Notes: generated from the sequence alone by a model not told the origin. Positions 1-8,809 are shown, counted from the first letter of the stretch. The stretch is DNA of 64,000 nt from CAWCAW01 sp963793645 (GCA_963793645.1 CAWCAW010000004.1:1-64000), one strand, 5' to 3'. Program-made: numbers and translations.

Positions 1-50
1 GCTCTTCGGATTTCAGCGGGGAGCCGCTCTCCTGAGATCCACCTTGAATT

Positions 51-107
51 AGACGAAGGTGCTTCAAGCTTGAGGTGTGAGCCAACAATCAAAAAGCACC
101 TTCGTCT
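51..107 (+). promoter_or_regulatory. Hairpin enclosing transposase start (copy 1)
   Basis: A perfect 14-bp inverted repeat, AGACGAAGGTGCTT (51-64) and AAGCACCTTCGTCT (94-107), leaves a 29-nt loop holding the GTG start at 77. The right arm is inside codons 6-11. A transcript reading in from outside the IS would fold this stem. By analogy with IS10 and IS50, this could limit translation of the transposase; that role is inferred. Confidence 0.6.
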
Positions 108-1393
108 TCACGCACCCTAACGAGATTCTTGAGGCCCTGGTGGGTCTCAAAGATGTCCGGGTCCTGCATTACCAACGCCACGGGCCCAATGTGGAGCTGA
201 TGATCGAGCAGGTCATCGACGGGGTCCGATGTCCGAGCTGCGGGGAACGGGCCCAGGTCAAAGAACGTCCGGTGGTGCACTACGTCGACCTTCCCGTCTA
301 CGGGACAGCCATGGCACTGGCCTGGAAGAAGCACCGCATGCGCTGTGCGAATCCCCTCTGCCCGAGACGGACCTGGGTGTTATCCGATCACCGCATCGCG
401 GCCAAGAATTGTCTGCTCACGACCAGGGCGGCCAAGTGGGCCACGGTCCAGGTCGGCAGTGGCCGGACCGTCTCTGAAGTGGCCGGTGAGCTCGACTGTG
501 ACTGGCACACGGTCAACGACGCTGTCACCACCTACGGCAGCGCCCTTTTGACCGCCGATCGCAGACGTCTCAACCAGACCACCGCCATAGGGCTCGATGA
601 GACATCGTTCGTCAGACAGGGCTCACACCATCACACCAACTACGCCACGACGGTCGCCGACGTCGAGAACCATCAGATCATCGATATCCTCCCGAGCCGC
701 AAATTCGACGACGTGGCGGGCTGGATCGACAAACAGCCCCAGGCCTGGAAAGAGCGCATCTGTTACGGGGCCCTGGACATGTCGGTGACCTACGCGGCGG
801 TGTACACGGTCATGCTGCCCAGAGCCCGACAGGTGGTCGATCCTTTTCACGCCGTCTCGCTCGCCAACCGCTGCCTCGACGCCATCCGCCGCCGGGTCCA
901 AACCGAGCAGCTCGGGCACCGGGGCCGACGCGACGATCCGCTGTATCGGGCCCGCCGAGCCCTGCTCATGGGCGAGGAGAAGCTCGACCACGGCGCCACC
1001 GAGCGTCTTGCCTCACTGCTCGCTCTCGGCGACCCCAATGCAGAGGTCGCCATTGCCTACCGAATCAAAGAACGCCTGCGTGACTTCTACAAGGCGTCCA
1101 ATCCCTACGAGGCCCGCACCATGCTCGCCGAGCTCGAGCGACACTGCTCCAAGAAGGCCATGCCACCTGAGATCCAAAAGCTCGGCAAGACCATTCGGAA
1201 GTGGTTCGACAAGCTGTGCAACTACCACCTGGCCAAGGTGTCCAACGGCCCCACCGAATCACTCAACAACCTGATCAAGCGCATCAAGAGGATCGGCTTC
1301 GGCTTCCGCAACTTCGAGAACTACCGGATACGGGCCTTGCTCTATGCCGGCAAACCGAATTGGCGGGTCCTAGGCTCGATCGTCGTCACATGA
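77..1393 (+). CDS. ISL3-family transposase
   Basis: This is a 438-residue DDE transposase. An N-terminal zinc ribbon (CPSCG near residue 52, then CANPLCP near 90) is followed by a helix-turn-helix region and the catalytic core. The likely DDE residues lie in GLDETSF (about 172), ALDMSV (about 232) and GPTESLNN (about 392), and the basic run after the Glu is typical of ISL3. The GTG at 77 is the chosen start; no better start lies upstream inside the IS. Start and ribosome-binding region sit in the loop of a 14-bp hairpin (51-107). The protein is identical to that of the copy at 8779-10095 and full length, so probably active. Confidence 0.94.
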   Translation: MSQQSKSTFVFTHPNEILEALVGLKDVRVLHYQRHGPNVELMIEQVIDGVRCPSCGERAQVKERPVVHYVDLPVYGTAMALAWKKHRMRCANPLCPRRTWVLSDHRIAAKNCLLTTRAAKWATVQVGSGRTVSEVAGELDCDWHTVNDAVTTYGSALLTADRRRLNQTTAIGLDETSFVRQGSHHHTNYATTVADVENHQIIDILPSRKFDDVAGWIDKQPQAWKERICYGALDMSVTYAAVYTVMLPRARQVVDPFHAVSLANRCLDAIRRRVQTEQLGHRGRRDDPLYRARRALLMGEEKLDHGATERLASLLALGDPNAEVAIAYRIKERLRDFYKASNPYEARTMLAELERHCSKKAMPPEIQKLGKTIRKWFDKLCNYHLAKVSNGPTESLNNLIKRIKRIGFGFRNFENYRIRALLYAGKPNWRVLGSIVVT

Positions 1394-1460
1394 GCGCCGT
1401 CGACCCCGCTGAAATCCGAAGAGCCCATAGACGTCGACGCGGTGTCAGACCTGCTCAGGG

Positions 1461-1536
1461 TGGTGGGCCGTACAGGACTCGAACCTGTGACCCCTTGCGC
1501 GTCATGCAAGTGCGCTACCAACTGCGCTAACGGCCC
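1461..1536 (-). tRNA. tRNA-Val (GAC anticodon)
   Basis: The minus strand folds as a full cloverleaf: acceptor GGGCCGT/ACGGCCC, D stem GCGC, anticodon stem CTTGC/GCAAG with loop ATGACGC (anticodon GAC, complement at 1501-1503), T stem ACAGG/CCTGT with TTCGAGT, discriminator A. The body is 73 nt (1464-1536) and a genomic CCA follows at 1461-1463. The 3' end lies 36 bp from the IS. Confidence 0.95.
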
Positions 1537-1663
1537 CGTAGCGGCCAGGATACTCGCACTTCCCGAAGACCGGTGAATGGGCGCGAAAACCCCACTCGAT
1601 CGGCCCGTAGGCAAGGGTACCTTGACAGGGGCACTCAGATATTGGTCGTGGCACCATTGAGGG

Positions 1664-2521
1664 GTGGAACCACCTCTCGATGCGCTGACGATCGACGAAT
1701 CGTCCATCGCCGCCTACGCCGATGCCGTCCGCGCTGACGGCTGGACGGTGATCGAAGGTGCCTTTTCGCTTGATCTCGCCGATGCCATCCACGATGACCT
1801 CCTCCGGCTGGAGCATGACCTCGGCATAGTGCCGTCTCGCAACGCCTTCGAAGGGACTCGAACGACTCGGGTCTACAACCTGCTGACACACGGCCCGCTC
1901 TACGAGCGCATCCCCGTTTATCGCAACGTCTTGCCTGTCGTTGAGAAGGTGCTCGACCCCGGCCTGCTCATCTCCTCACTCTCCTCAATCGCCATCGGCC
2001 CCGACGAGTCGGCCCAACCAATCCACGCCGACGACCAGCTGATCCCCATCCCCAAGCCCCATCCGCCGCTCATCTGCAACACAATGTGGGCCATCACCGA
2101 TTTCACCGAGGCAAATGGGGCGACGCGGCTGTGCCCCAATACACACCTCGCCGACCACTCCCCCGACTTCGGCGGAACCTATGACTCCATAGCCGCCATC
2201 ATGTCCAAAGGCAGCGTCCTTGTATGGGTGGGGAGCTTGTGGCATGGCGGCGGGGCTAACTCCACCGCCACGCGACGCCTCGGCATCGCCATGAACTACT
2301 GCGCGGGCTACATCCGCCAACAGGAGAACCAACAACTCGGGATTCCCCTCGATACCCTCCGGAATTTCTCGCCGCGGCTACAGGAGCTGTGCGGGTTCTC
2401 CATCTACCGGGGACTGATGGGCCACATCGACAAGGAAGACCCCCGTCGATCCATCCTCGGTTCCAACGAGGGCACGTCTTTGGTATGGGACTACACCGGA
2501 CCGGGGCCGCGAACGCGCTGA
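1664..2521 (+). CDS. Phytanoyl-CoA dioxygenase (PhyH) family protein
   Basis: The 285-residue protein is of the size and layout of PhyH-type non-heme Fe(II)/2-oxoglutarate oxygenases. The iron facial triad is visible as HAD (H121, D123) and the distal His in LWHGGG (H194), followed by TRR (R204/R205), which would bind 2-oxoglutarate. There is no signal peptide, so it is cytosolic. The GTG at 1664 has only an adjacent GGGG before it, so the start is moderately certain. The gene stands alone, convergent with the PrsW gene, whose stop abuts its own. The substrate cannot be told; some relatives hydroxylate phosphonates, but the PhnZ-like gene is 35 kb away. Confidence 0.85.
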   Translation: MEPPLDALTIDESSIAAYADAVRADGWTVIEGAFSLDLADAIHDDLLRLEHDLGIVPSRNAFEGTRTTRVYNLLTHGPLYERIPVYRNVLPVVEKVLDPGLLISSLSSIAIGPDESAQPIHADDQLIPIPKPHPPLICNTMWAITDFTEANGATRLCPNTHLADHSPDFGGTYDSIAAIMSKGSVLVWVGSLWHGGGANSTATRRLGIAMNYCAGYIRQQENQQLGIPLDTLRNFSPRLQELCGFSIYRGLMGHIDKEDPRRSILGSNEGTSLVWDYTGPGPRTR

Positions 2522-3505
2522 TTACGGTGGCGGCCGAGACGTCTGGGTGATTGGAACGAGGAGCCGTCCGTCGATCCACCCTGACCAACCTGGAGGTACC
2601 AGAACCAACGCCCAGTCCCCCAGTCGCCGCAAGGTCTCCACAGCAGTACCGGCCGGCAAGGTTGACACCATGTGGCTCGAACCGTTCGGTTCTGCCCACA
2701 CCGGAGTTCGCTCATGGACGACCACATCGGTAGGGATGAATGGCGGAGCAGGCAATTGCGAACCCGAGGGCTGAGGTGGCACCGGCCGTAACTGGTGATA
2801 TCGAAACGGCGATGCGGCCAGGGCGCGGTGAAAGAGGAACACATACACACCGATACTGCCCACCAACACGCAGTAGGCCAGCACAGGTGCGTTCAAAGCG
2901 AGAAAGGCGTCATACGAGGCATGCAGAGCAGCGCCACCGAGGTAGGCACCGAAGACTTCAAGGCGCGACCCGGCCCCAAGTCGGTATCGGGCATAGGCGT
3001 AGCCGATGATGCCGGCAAAGGCCATGTGGCCCAGGTTCCCCGTGATGGCTCGCGCCGGGGCCACCACCACAATGGCAAGGTGGGCAGCCTGACGCGGCGT
3101 GACGTCTTGTCCCAGAGCTTGGTCATAGGCCCGCACGATGTAAGTGAGAGTCTCGATGGCGGCAAAGCCGAGGGCGACCGTCGACGCATAGATCATGCCG
3201 TCGACGGGTTCGTTGAGATGCGGGGAACGCCGCGTCCCGAGCACCATGACGGCGAACTTGGAACCCTCCTCTATGAGCCCTACTCCCACCGCGCTGCACA
3301 CGATGACACCGACGGCACCTTTGAGAGTGACACCGGTGGCGGATTCCAAAGCGGCAGCCACGGCCACTGCCAGGACGGACATGACGTAGAGCTTGGCCAT
3401 GAGGAGCTTGGGCTCACGCTCGAACCGGTCGCGCCGGTAGACGAGAACCAGGAACCCCAACGAGGGTAAAAACGCCGCAACGAGGGCTTCGACGCGGATA
3501 TCCAC
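2522..3505 (-). CDS. PrsW-family intramembrane metalloprotease with C-terminal SH3-like domain
   Basis: The first 230 residues form a polytopic membrane protein with PrsW signatures: EEGSK (E79, E80, K83), an AAIE segment (E118), a GH pair (H160) and HASYD (H195), which would make the membrane zinc site. After the last helix a Pro-rich linker leads to about 65 residues (VHERTPVWAEP to WSGWIDGRLL) resembling a bacterial SH3 domain. PrsW proteins cleave anti-sigma factors or related membrane substrates; the SH3-like part may sense wall components (inferred). It starts at a GTG 17 bp after the peroxiredoxin stop and is probably cotranscribed with it. Confidence 0.82.
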   Translation of the reverse strand: MDIRVEALVAAFLPSLGFLVLVYRRDRFEREPKLLMAKLYVMSVLAVAVAAALESATGVTLKGAVGVIVCSAVGVGLIEEGSKFAVMVLGTRRSPHLNEPVDGMIYASTVALGFAAIETLTYIVRAYDQALGQDVTPRQAAHLAIVVVAPARAITGNLGHMAFAGIIGYAYARYRLGAGSRLEVFGAYLGGAALHASYDAFLALNAPVLAYCVLVGSIGVYVFLFHRALAASPFRYHQLRPVPPQPSGSQLPAPPFIPTDVVVHERTPVWAEPNGSSHMVSTLPAGTAVETLRRLGDWALVLVPPGWSGWIDGRLLVPITQTSRPPP

Positions 3506-3522
3506 GGCAGCGCCCGCTGAAG

Positions 3523-4008
3523 CTACAACGACGCCAGGATTGACTCCGCCGAGCTGACGTCGAGGCCCTTGCCGGGCTCCTCGACGAACAAGGAGGTGAT
3601 AACCCCGTCGTCAATTACGGCGGCGTACCGCTGGGACCGCTGCCCGAGTCCCACCACGCTGACGTCCATCTCCAGACCCATGGCTCGAGTGAACTCACCG
3701 TTTCCATCCCCCACCATGACGACGGTGTCCCCGACCTTCTGCGCTTTGCCCCAGGCGTCCATCACAAAGGCGTCGTTCACGGCGATACAGACGACCTTGT
3801 CGACACCCTTGGCGCGCAGCTCGTCGGCGCGGATGACGAATCCGGGAAGGTGGTAGTCCGAACACGTGGGAGTGAAGGCGCCGGGCACCGCGAACAGGAC
3901 GACTTTGCCGGTGCCGAGGAGCTCACCGGTTCGGACGGGTTCGGGGCCCTTGGCGCCCATGACTCGCACTTCGACATCCGGAACACGGTCACCTTTGGCG
4001 ACGGTCAT
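3523..4008 (-). CDS. Peroxiredoxin (Prx5/PrxII type)
   Basis: This is a 161-residue thiol peroxidase reducing H2O2 or alkyl hydroperoxides. The peroxidatic cysteine is in PGAFTPTCS (C49), and a second Cys in VVCIAVND (C74) is where the atypical 2-Cys Prx5/PrxII enzymes keep their resolving residue. The start at 4008 is preferred because GAGGAGG lies 5 nt upstream; an in-frame ATG 33 nt earlier has no such site. It lies directly upstream of the PrsW gene, so the pair may belong to an envelope or oxidative stress response. Confidence 0.92.
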   Translation of the reverse strand: MTVAKGDRVPDVEVRVMGAKGPEPVRTGELLGTGKVVLFAVPGAFTPTCSDYHLPGFVIRADELRAKGVDKVVCIAVNDAFVMDAWGKAQKVGDTVVMVGDGNGEFTRAMGLEMDVSVVGLGQRSQRYAAVIDDGVITSLFVEEPGKGLDVSSAESILASL

Positions 4009-4147
4009 CGATCCTCCTCGACGGTTGGGACTCCAGCCCACGTTACGGGACCTGCCCCGTGCCGTGCACCACGAACGTCATCCCTGCCGTTCGCCATGCC
4101 CCGGCACCCGGGGCTGAGGGGCCATTGGTCGCATCGGAGTGGTTTGA

Positions 4148-5899
4148 TCAGCTCGAGCAGGAGCCACTACGAACGTTGACCACCACCGTGTGGGCGCCGT
4201 GATGGTTCACCACGTCGAGATACGGCGCGTTCGGAACCGATGCGATGCTCGCTCCCGTGGCCTGGGCACAGTATCCGTGGGGGTAGTGGAGCTGCACGGG
4301 GACGAAGATCACCGTCGGTGCGTTGATGTCGCCGTCGGCCTGGTAGCTGAGGCTGAAGGACCCATCGGTGCCGTCGGTCACCGCCTCGGGGGTGCCGGCC
4401 ACCGCCTGTGGGTAGGTCACCGACAGTGCGTCGGCGGTGAGCTCGAGCTGTCCGGTGGAACTCATCAATCCTTCGTGCGCGCTTCCCGTCGGATCGTCGT
4501 AGTCCTTCCACGCCCAGTAGGTCCAACCGACCATGTACTGATTGGCATCAGAGACGATGTGACTGACAAGCGCGGCGTCGTAGGTGGCGCCGAACTCGCT
4601 CATGAAAAGCCCGGGACCGCCCGGCTGAAGCGCCGAACCCAAGACAGCCCGCTCGTTTGATCGATGGGTCATCGTGCCGAGGACAAGGGGATCGCAGAGC
4701 GTCTCGCTGGTGGGATCACCGGTGGCGGGGTTGCGATACGGGCAGTAGTCGTGAAAGTTGAGCACCAAGTTGGGGTAGTCCATGGCCCCTACGTAATTGG
4801 GCACACCCGCACCGCCGGAGAAGATGTCGGACTCGTAAAACACGAGATGACGCGGATCGGCCCCCAAAATGGTGGGAATGAGACCCACGGCGGGGTCCTG
4901 CGCCGGACACGACAACGGCGCCCCCGTCGAGGTCAATCCAGAGTGGGCCGTGCCGGTGTAGAAGCACTCGATCTGGGTGTCCAGGTTGTGGTTTCCATCC
5001 TCGGTGAGGTCCTTCGAGAACGGCTCGTTGATCGGGTCGTAACCAACCACCCACGGGTTGGAACGGAAATAAGACGCCGCGGTAGCCCAGGCTTTGTCGT
5101 ACTGCCCTTGGAGGTCGCCGGCCACGTCGTTGCGCCAAAAGTCCGCGAAAGCGGCGTCCAGTGCGCCCGTCGAGTACGTATTGGACCACCGTCCCGGGGC
5201 GCGCACGATGGGAAATCCATCAGTGCACACCGCCCAGGCCGGAGCCCCCTCACCACCAAAGACGTCGCTGTACAGGTCTTGGTGCATATCGAGCAAGGTG
5301 TAGACGTGGTACTGACCGAGAAGATCCACGGTCTGTTCGACGTGAGCAAGATACGCGTCGGCCACGCTCGGGCTGAACTGACCTGGATCACCGTTCGCGC
5401 CCGGCCCGCAAATGGCGGGATCGTTGGGCCCGGCTGTTCCCGGTTCAAGTCCCGCCCACGTGATGCCCAGACGAACGACGTTGAATCCCAGGCGGGCGAT
5501 GTCCGAGGCGTCGGTGGCGGAGAAGTCCCAGGGCTTACCGGAATCGGGGTACAGCTCAAAGGGCGCGTATTTGTAGACGGCGTTGACGCCGTGGAGGAAA
5601 ATGGCGCGACCCAACTCGTCGCGCAAGAAGGGACCGCCGAGATCAGAGAGCGGACCCTGCGGATAGGTGGCGGGATGGGTACTGCTGGCCAGATGCACCT
5701 GCAAGGGTCCTGTCCCCGGGCCCGACGAGGCCTGGGCCGCCGGGCCCGGGAGCACGAACGCCACCACGGCGAGCGCCACCACGGCGAGCGCCACCACGGC
5801 GACCATCAGCCGGGCTCCTCGCCGACCACGACTGGTCGGACCAAAGGCCACGGCAGCGCGTTTCCACCGAGGTTGTGTTCCGCCTCGCACTGTGGCCAT
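4148..5899 (-). CDS. Secreted/anchored GH5 glycoside hydrolase, endoglycosylceramidase-like
   Basis: The 583-residue protein has an N-terminal basic stretch and a long hydrophobic signal or anchor (residues 31-52), so the enzyme acts outside the membrane. The GH5 barrel begins near residue 85. LLDMHQD (about 202), the acid/base Glu in DPINEPF (E292) and the nucleophile in FMSEFG (E435) are in place. The layout and the wide spacing between the two Glu residues match endoglycoceramidase-like GH5 enzymes, which release glycans from glycolipids; substrate not proven. A C-terminal all-beta region of about 90 residues follows. A -10-like TAGAAT lies just upstream (5921-5926) and AAGGGGAG precedes the ATG. 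Confidence 0.87.
   Translation of the reverse strand: MATVRGGTQPRWKRAAVAFGPTSRGRRGARLMVAVVALAVVALAVVAFVLPGPAAQASSGPGTGPLQVHLASSTHPATYPQGPLSDLGGPFLRDELGRAIFLHGVNAVYKYAPFELYPDSGKPWDFSATDASDIARLGFNVVRLGITWAGLEPGTAGPNDPAICGPGANGDPGQFSPSVADAYLAHVEQTVDLLGQYHVYTLLDMHQDLYSDVFGGEGAPAWAVCTDGFPIVRAPGRWSNTYSTGALDAAFADFWRNDVAGDLQGQYDKAWATAASYFRSNPWVVGYDPINEPFSKDLTEDGNHNLDTQIECFYTGTAHSGLTSTGAPLSCPAQDPAVGLIPTILGADPRHLVFYESDIFSGGAGVPNYVGAMDYPNLVLNFHDYCPYRNPATGDPTSETLCDPLVLGTMTHRSNERAVLGSALQPGGPGLFMSEFGATYDAALVSHIVSDANQYMVGWTYWAWKDYDDPTGSAHEGLMSSTGQLELTADALSVTYPQAVAGTPEAVTDGTDGSFSLSYQADGDINAPTVIFVPVQLHYPHGYCAQATGASIASVPNAPYLDVVNHHGAHTVVVNVRSGSCSS
5761..5802. repeat. 15-bp tandem repeat inside the GH5 signal segment
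   Basis: The unit CCACCACGGCGAGCG occurs twice and then partly a third time. It encodes the repeated VALAV stretch of the hydrophobic signal. Slippage here would lengthen or shorten the membrane segment by 5 residues. Confidence 0.85.
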
Positions 5900-6023
5900 C
5901 TCCCCTTCTAAACCAGCGTGATTCTACCGAGCTCCTGTCCTATGCGGTCATCGGCACCTGAACTCTGATCTGCAACCATTTTCGCCCAAGACCTCGTTCA
6001 TGGGGGACCGAGACCAACGTCCT

Positions 6024-7382
6024 CTAACGCCGGGTCAGCCTCCACCACAGCGACGGCCCCGGGAGACGCCGAGCAGCGCGCGCCACCACGTCGATGGTCA
6101 TCGCTTCGACACCCACATGGAAGACGCCGACATGGGTACCGACCGACACTGGAATAGTCAGCGCCCTGCGCTGGAGGCCGACGGACACAACGAGCCCGGG
6201 CCAGCCCACCACGGCCGGCGAGGACGCCGCTGTCACCGGTACCGCCACCCCCCACGGCGCCACCACGTGCCCCACCACGACACCAGGCGCCATGACCGGC
6301 TGCACCCGCAACACCGCGAAGGCAGCCTTAACCAGAACGGCGGCCGCCTTCAGGCCGGCAGCAACGAGATCGGGCCCTCGTTGCCCAAGGACGACACCGA
6401 TGAGGGTGACGTCTCTGGTGCCGACGCGTTGCTGCGCCTCGAACAACAGGCAGCCGCCGGCGGCGTCATCCGATCCGGTCTTGACCCCCACGATGCCGTC
6501 TTGGCCGAGATCTCCGTTGAAGTTCTGGATCGCTCCGGCCACGGGAAGATCGGCGTCCACCATGGCCACGATTTGGCGAAAAACCGGAATGTTCATGGCC
6601 GCTCGACCGAGGGTGATCAAATCGGCAGCCGTGCTGACCGACGCCGGGTCCAACCCACTGACATCATCGAAATGCGTCGACCGCAAGCCGATAGTGGTGG
6701 CATTGGCGTTCATCTTGGACACGAAGGCCGACTCCGATCCGGCGTCCCAATCGGCGAGCATCGAGGCCATGTCGTTCCCCGACGCAATGAGCATCCCCTC
6801 GAGACCCTGCAGCTCGGTCAGTGACTCCCCCGCCGTCACTTTGACCACCGACTGATCGGTGGCCAAACCTGCCTGATACGCAGCCAATGTCTGCGCCGTC
6901 ACGGCGATGACCGGCCCCGAGTCACCTGGGCTTAGCGGATGGTCATGGAGCACCACGTACGCCGTCATGACCTTGGTAATGCTGGCGATGGGCACCGGCT
7001 CGGTGTTCCCGGCCTGCCCCAAGACGCCCGCTCCTGGCACCATGAGCTGAGCCGAACCGACAGCGGGCCAAGGCAACCTGGGAGGAGATCCCGGAAAGCG
7101 GATCGATGTCGACACCGTCGCACGAAAGACCGGCACGGGAACTCTGCGGCTCAACTGGACACCAACCAGAGCGCCGACGAGGACGACTACCACCGCGGCG
7201 ACGATCAAAGACACGGCGCGCTTTTTAGGCCGGCCGCTGGCGCCGGCCTCGCCGTTCACAGGCGCTGCTTCGGGCGCGACCTCTACCAGAGGCACATCAC
7301 TTATGTCCTCGTCGCGTCCGGCGCGGCGGCGCCGGCTATGGGCGGGGCGCCCGTCGCTTCTTGAACGGCGTTTCCGGGTCAC
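6024..7382 (-). CDS. D-alanyl-D-alanine carboxypeptidase (serine PBP, PBP5-like)
   Basis: The 452-residue protein has a basic cytoplasmic N-tail, one membrane helix (about 56-76) and a periplasmic penicillin-binding domain. All three active-site motifs are present: SITK (S134, K137), SGN (201-203) and KTG (301-303). It would trim the terminal D-Ala from peptidoglycan pentapeptides. Unlike classical PBP5 it is tethered at the N-terminus and has no amphipathic C-terminal anchor. GAGGAAAC precedes the GTG start. The lipoprotein gene upstream ends 47 bp away in the same direction, so cotranscription is possible. Confidence 0.9.
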   Translation of the reverse strand: MTRKRRSRSDGRPAHSRRRRAGRDEDISDVPLVEVAPEAAPVNGEAGASGRPKKRAVSLIVAAVVVVLVGALVGVQLSRRVPVPVFRATVSTSIRFPGSPPRLPWPAVGSAQLMVPGAGVLGQAGNTEPVPIASITKVMTAYVVLHDHPLSPGDSGPVIAVTAQTLAAYQAGLATDQSVVKVTAGESLTELQGLEGMLIASGNDMASMLADWDAGSESAFVSKMNANATTIGLRSTHFDDVSGLDPASVSTAADLITLGRAAMNIPVFRQIVAMVDADLPVAGAIQNFNGDLGQDGIVGVKTGSDDAAGGCLLFEAQQRVGTRDVTLIGVVLGQRGPDLVAAGLKAAAVLVKAAFAVLRVQPVMAPGVVVGHVVAPWGVAVPVTAASSPAVVGWPGLVVSVGLQRRALTIPVSVGTHVGVFHVGVEAMTIDVVARAARRLPGPSLWWRLTRR

Positions 7383-7429
7383 GTTTCCTCGATCGACACC
7401 TTGGCGGTCTTGGGTACAACGACCGCGCG

Positions 7430-8230
7430 CTAGTAGGTGTAATCGGTTCCCCAGTTGAAGGCCACCTGCGCGGTGCCGTTCTTACACGAATAGTCGTAAT
7501 ACGTGCTTCCCCACGCCGACGCCCACGTCGAACCCGCTCCTTCGGAGTTCGCCGCGCACGAGTAGCCGTCGATGCTGTAGGCGCCCCCACGGGCCGTACC
7601 GGCGGCGGCGGCCACCGTTTTCGCCTGTGGACACGTGGTGCCGGACACGGCCACCTGGGCGTAGGTGCCCTCGTCGGTGGCGCTTCCCGCATCGCACGGC
7701 GCGTCTCCGACGGCGGCCGGTTGAAGGGTGCCCGCTACCACCGGGCTCGATGTCGCCGTCGGCGTCGGGCCGGCCGATCCGTAGGAGTAGTTGGATCCCC
7801 AGTTGAAGGCCACCTGCTTGTCGCCGTTCTTGCAGGAATAGGTGTAGTAGGTGCCGCTCCACGCCGACGCCCACGGCGAGCTGGATCCCGCGACGACGGC
7901 TGTGCACGAGAAACCGTCAAGGCTGAAGGCGGTTCCTTTGGCGTTTCCCGCCGTAGCCGCCACTGTTGTCGCCACTTCACACGTGGTGTTGGACTCGGCC
8001 ACCTGGGCGTACACGCCACCACCGGTGGCGCCTCCCGCGTAGCACTGGCCGTCGCCCAGTGCTGTCGGCTCCAGATTGCTCGACGTGGCGGAGCTGGTGG
8101 TGGCACTTGACGGACCTGGCGCCGTGGTGGCACTCGACGCTCCCGAGCCGCCTCCGCACGCCGCCAGGCTGGCCATCGTCAAAAGAGCGAGCGCAGGCAC
8201 CGCCTTGGAAGTGATGTGTCGCAAAGGCAC
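7430..8230 (-). CDS. Putative lipoprotein with two copies of a ~95-residue four-Cys domain
   Basis: I do not recognise the family. The GTG at 8230, 5 nt after GAGGGGG, gives 266 residues beginning with a lipoprotein signal whose lipobox is LAAC (C25). After a Ser/Thr-rich spacer come two homologous domains (about 52-148 and 169-266). Both follow the same pattern: GD...C, YAQVA.S.TTC, A..G....G.A.S.DG.SC, WASAW..TYY.YSCKNG, QVAFNWG..Y.Y. Each has four cysteines at matching places, suggesting two disulfides per domain. The signal implies display on the outer face of the membrane. An internal duplication is certain; the function is unknown. Confidence 0.8.
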   Translation of the reverse strand: MPLRHITSKAVPALALLTMASLAACGGGSGASSATTAPGPSSATTSSATSSNLEPTALGDGQCYAGGATGGGVYAQVAESNTTCEVATTVAATAGNAKGTAFSLDGFSCTAVVAGSSSPWASAWSGTYYTYSCKNGDKQVAFNWGSNYSYGSAGPTPTATSSPVVAGTLQPAAVGDAPCDAGSATDEGTYAQVAVSGTTCPQAKTVAAAAGTARGGAYSIDGYSCAANSEGAGSTWASAWGSTYYDYSCKNGTAQVAFNWGTDYTY

Positions 8231-8693
8231 CGTTCCCCCTCGGAGACCGTCGTCATACAAGCGTAACGTGACGATGAAAGCCCCCAAGGGATGACGGAGC
8301 GGGACTGCCGCGGCACCGTCCTTCAGGACCGAGCGCGCCGAGCCGACGAATTACCTGATGGCGCAGGACGCCCGACACCACGTCAGGGCGCGCTCGGGCG
8401 GAGGCACCGGAGGGACGACCGATGAGGACAATTCGGCACGGCAATCATGACGAGCACGGGTTTTCGGCCGGGGTCGGCTTGGTGGCATCGGCGATGGGGT
8501 TGGCGCTGATGGCGCTGCTGCTCGTGGTCGGCCTGAACGAATTCGGGGGCGGCTCCAGCACAAAGCCCGGTGCCAACCCTTCGATCCTCAGCCAGTCGAA
8601 CGCGCAGACTCAGATCAAGTTGTGCGCCGAGGGTCGCGACTCGAGCTACGGCGATCCACCGAGTGCCACCCAGCAAGCCACGTGTATACGGGA

Positions 8694-8701
8694 CCTGATC
8701 G
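8694..8701. repeat. 8-bp target-site duplication (left of IS copy 2)
   Basis: CCTGATCG here is repeated directly at 10128-10135, immediately outside the two IS ends. It fixes the element borders and allows the interrupted reading frame to be restored. Confidence 0.95.
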
Positions 8702-8752
8702 GGCTCTTCGGATTTCAGCGGGGAGCCGCTCTCCTGAGATCCACCTTGAATT

Positions 8753-8809
8753 AGACGAAGGTGCTTCAAGCTTGAGGTGTGAGCCAACAATCAAAAAGCA
8801 CCTTCGTCT
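8753..8809 (+). promoter_or_regulatory. Hairpin enclosing transposase start (copy 2)
   Basis: The same 14-bp stem as in copy 1 (arms 8753-8766 and 8796-8809) has the GTG at 8779 in its loop. Here the flanking gene is known to be transcribed toward the IS, so a guard against read-through translation would be relevant. Confidence 0.6.

Larger units (their letters stand above)
1..1425 (+). mobile_element. ISL3-family insertion sequence, copy 1 (first base outside window)
   Basis: The element is a complete ISL3-type IS except that the window opens on its second base. Its right end at 1403-1425 is the inverted repeat of the left end; both termini read GGCTCTTCGGATTTCAGCGG from the outside, and the match extends to about 22 bp. 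It holds one transposase gene and no passenger. By eye it is identical, base for base, to the copy at 8702-10127, so at least one transposition is recent. The 8 bases after the right end are CATAGACG; the left target duplicate cannot be seen. The window starting inside the IS may mark an assembly break at a repeat. Confidence 0.93.

Noticed and set aside
4664..5911. 415-codon plus-strand frame opposite the GH5 gene
   Set aside because: It has no recognisable motif, and the opposite strand carries an intact GH5 enzyme with both catalytic Glu residues.
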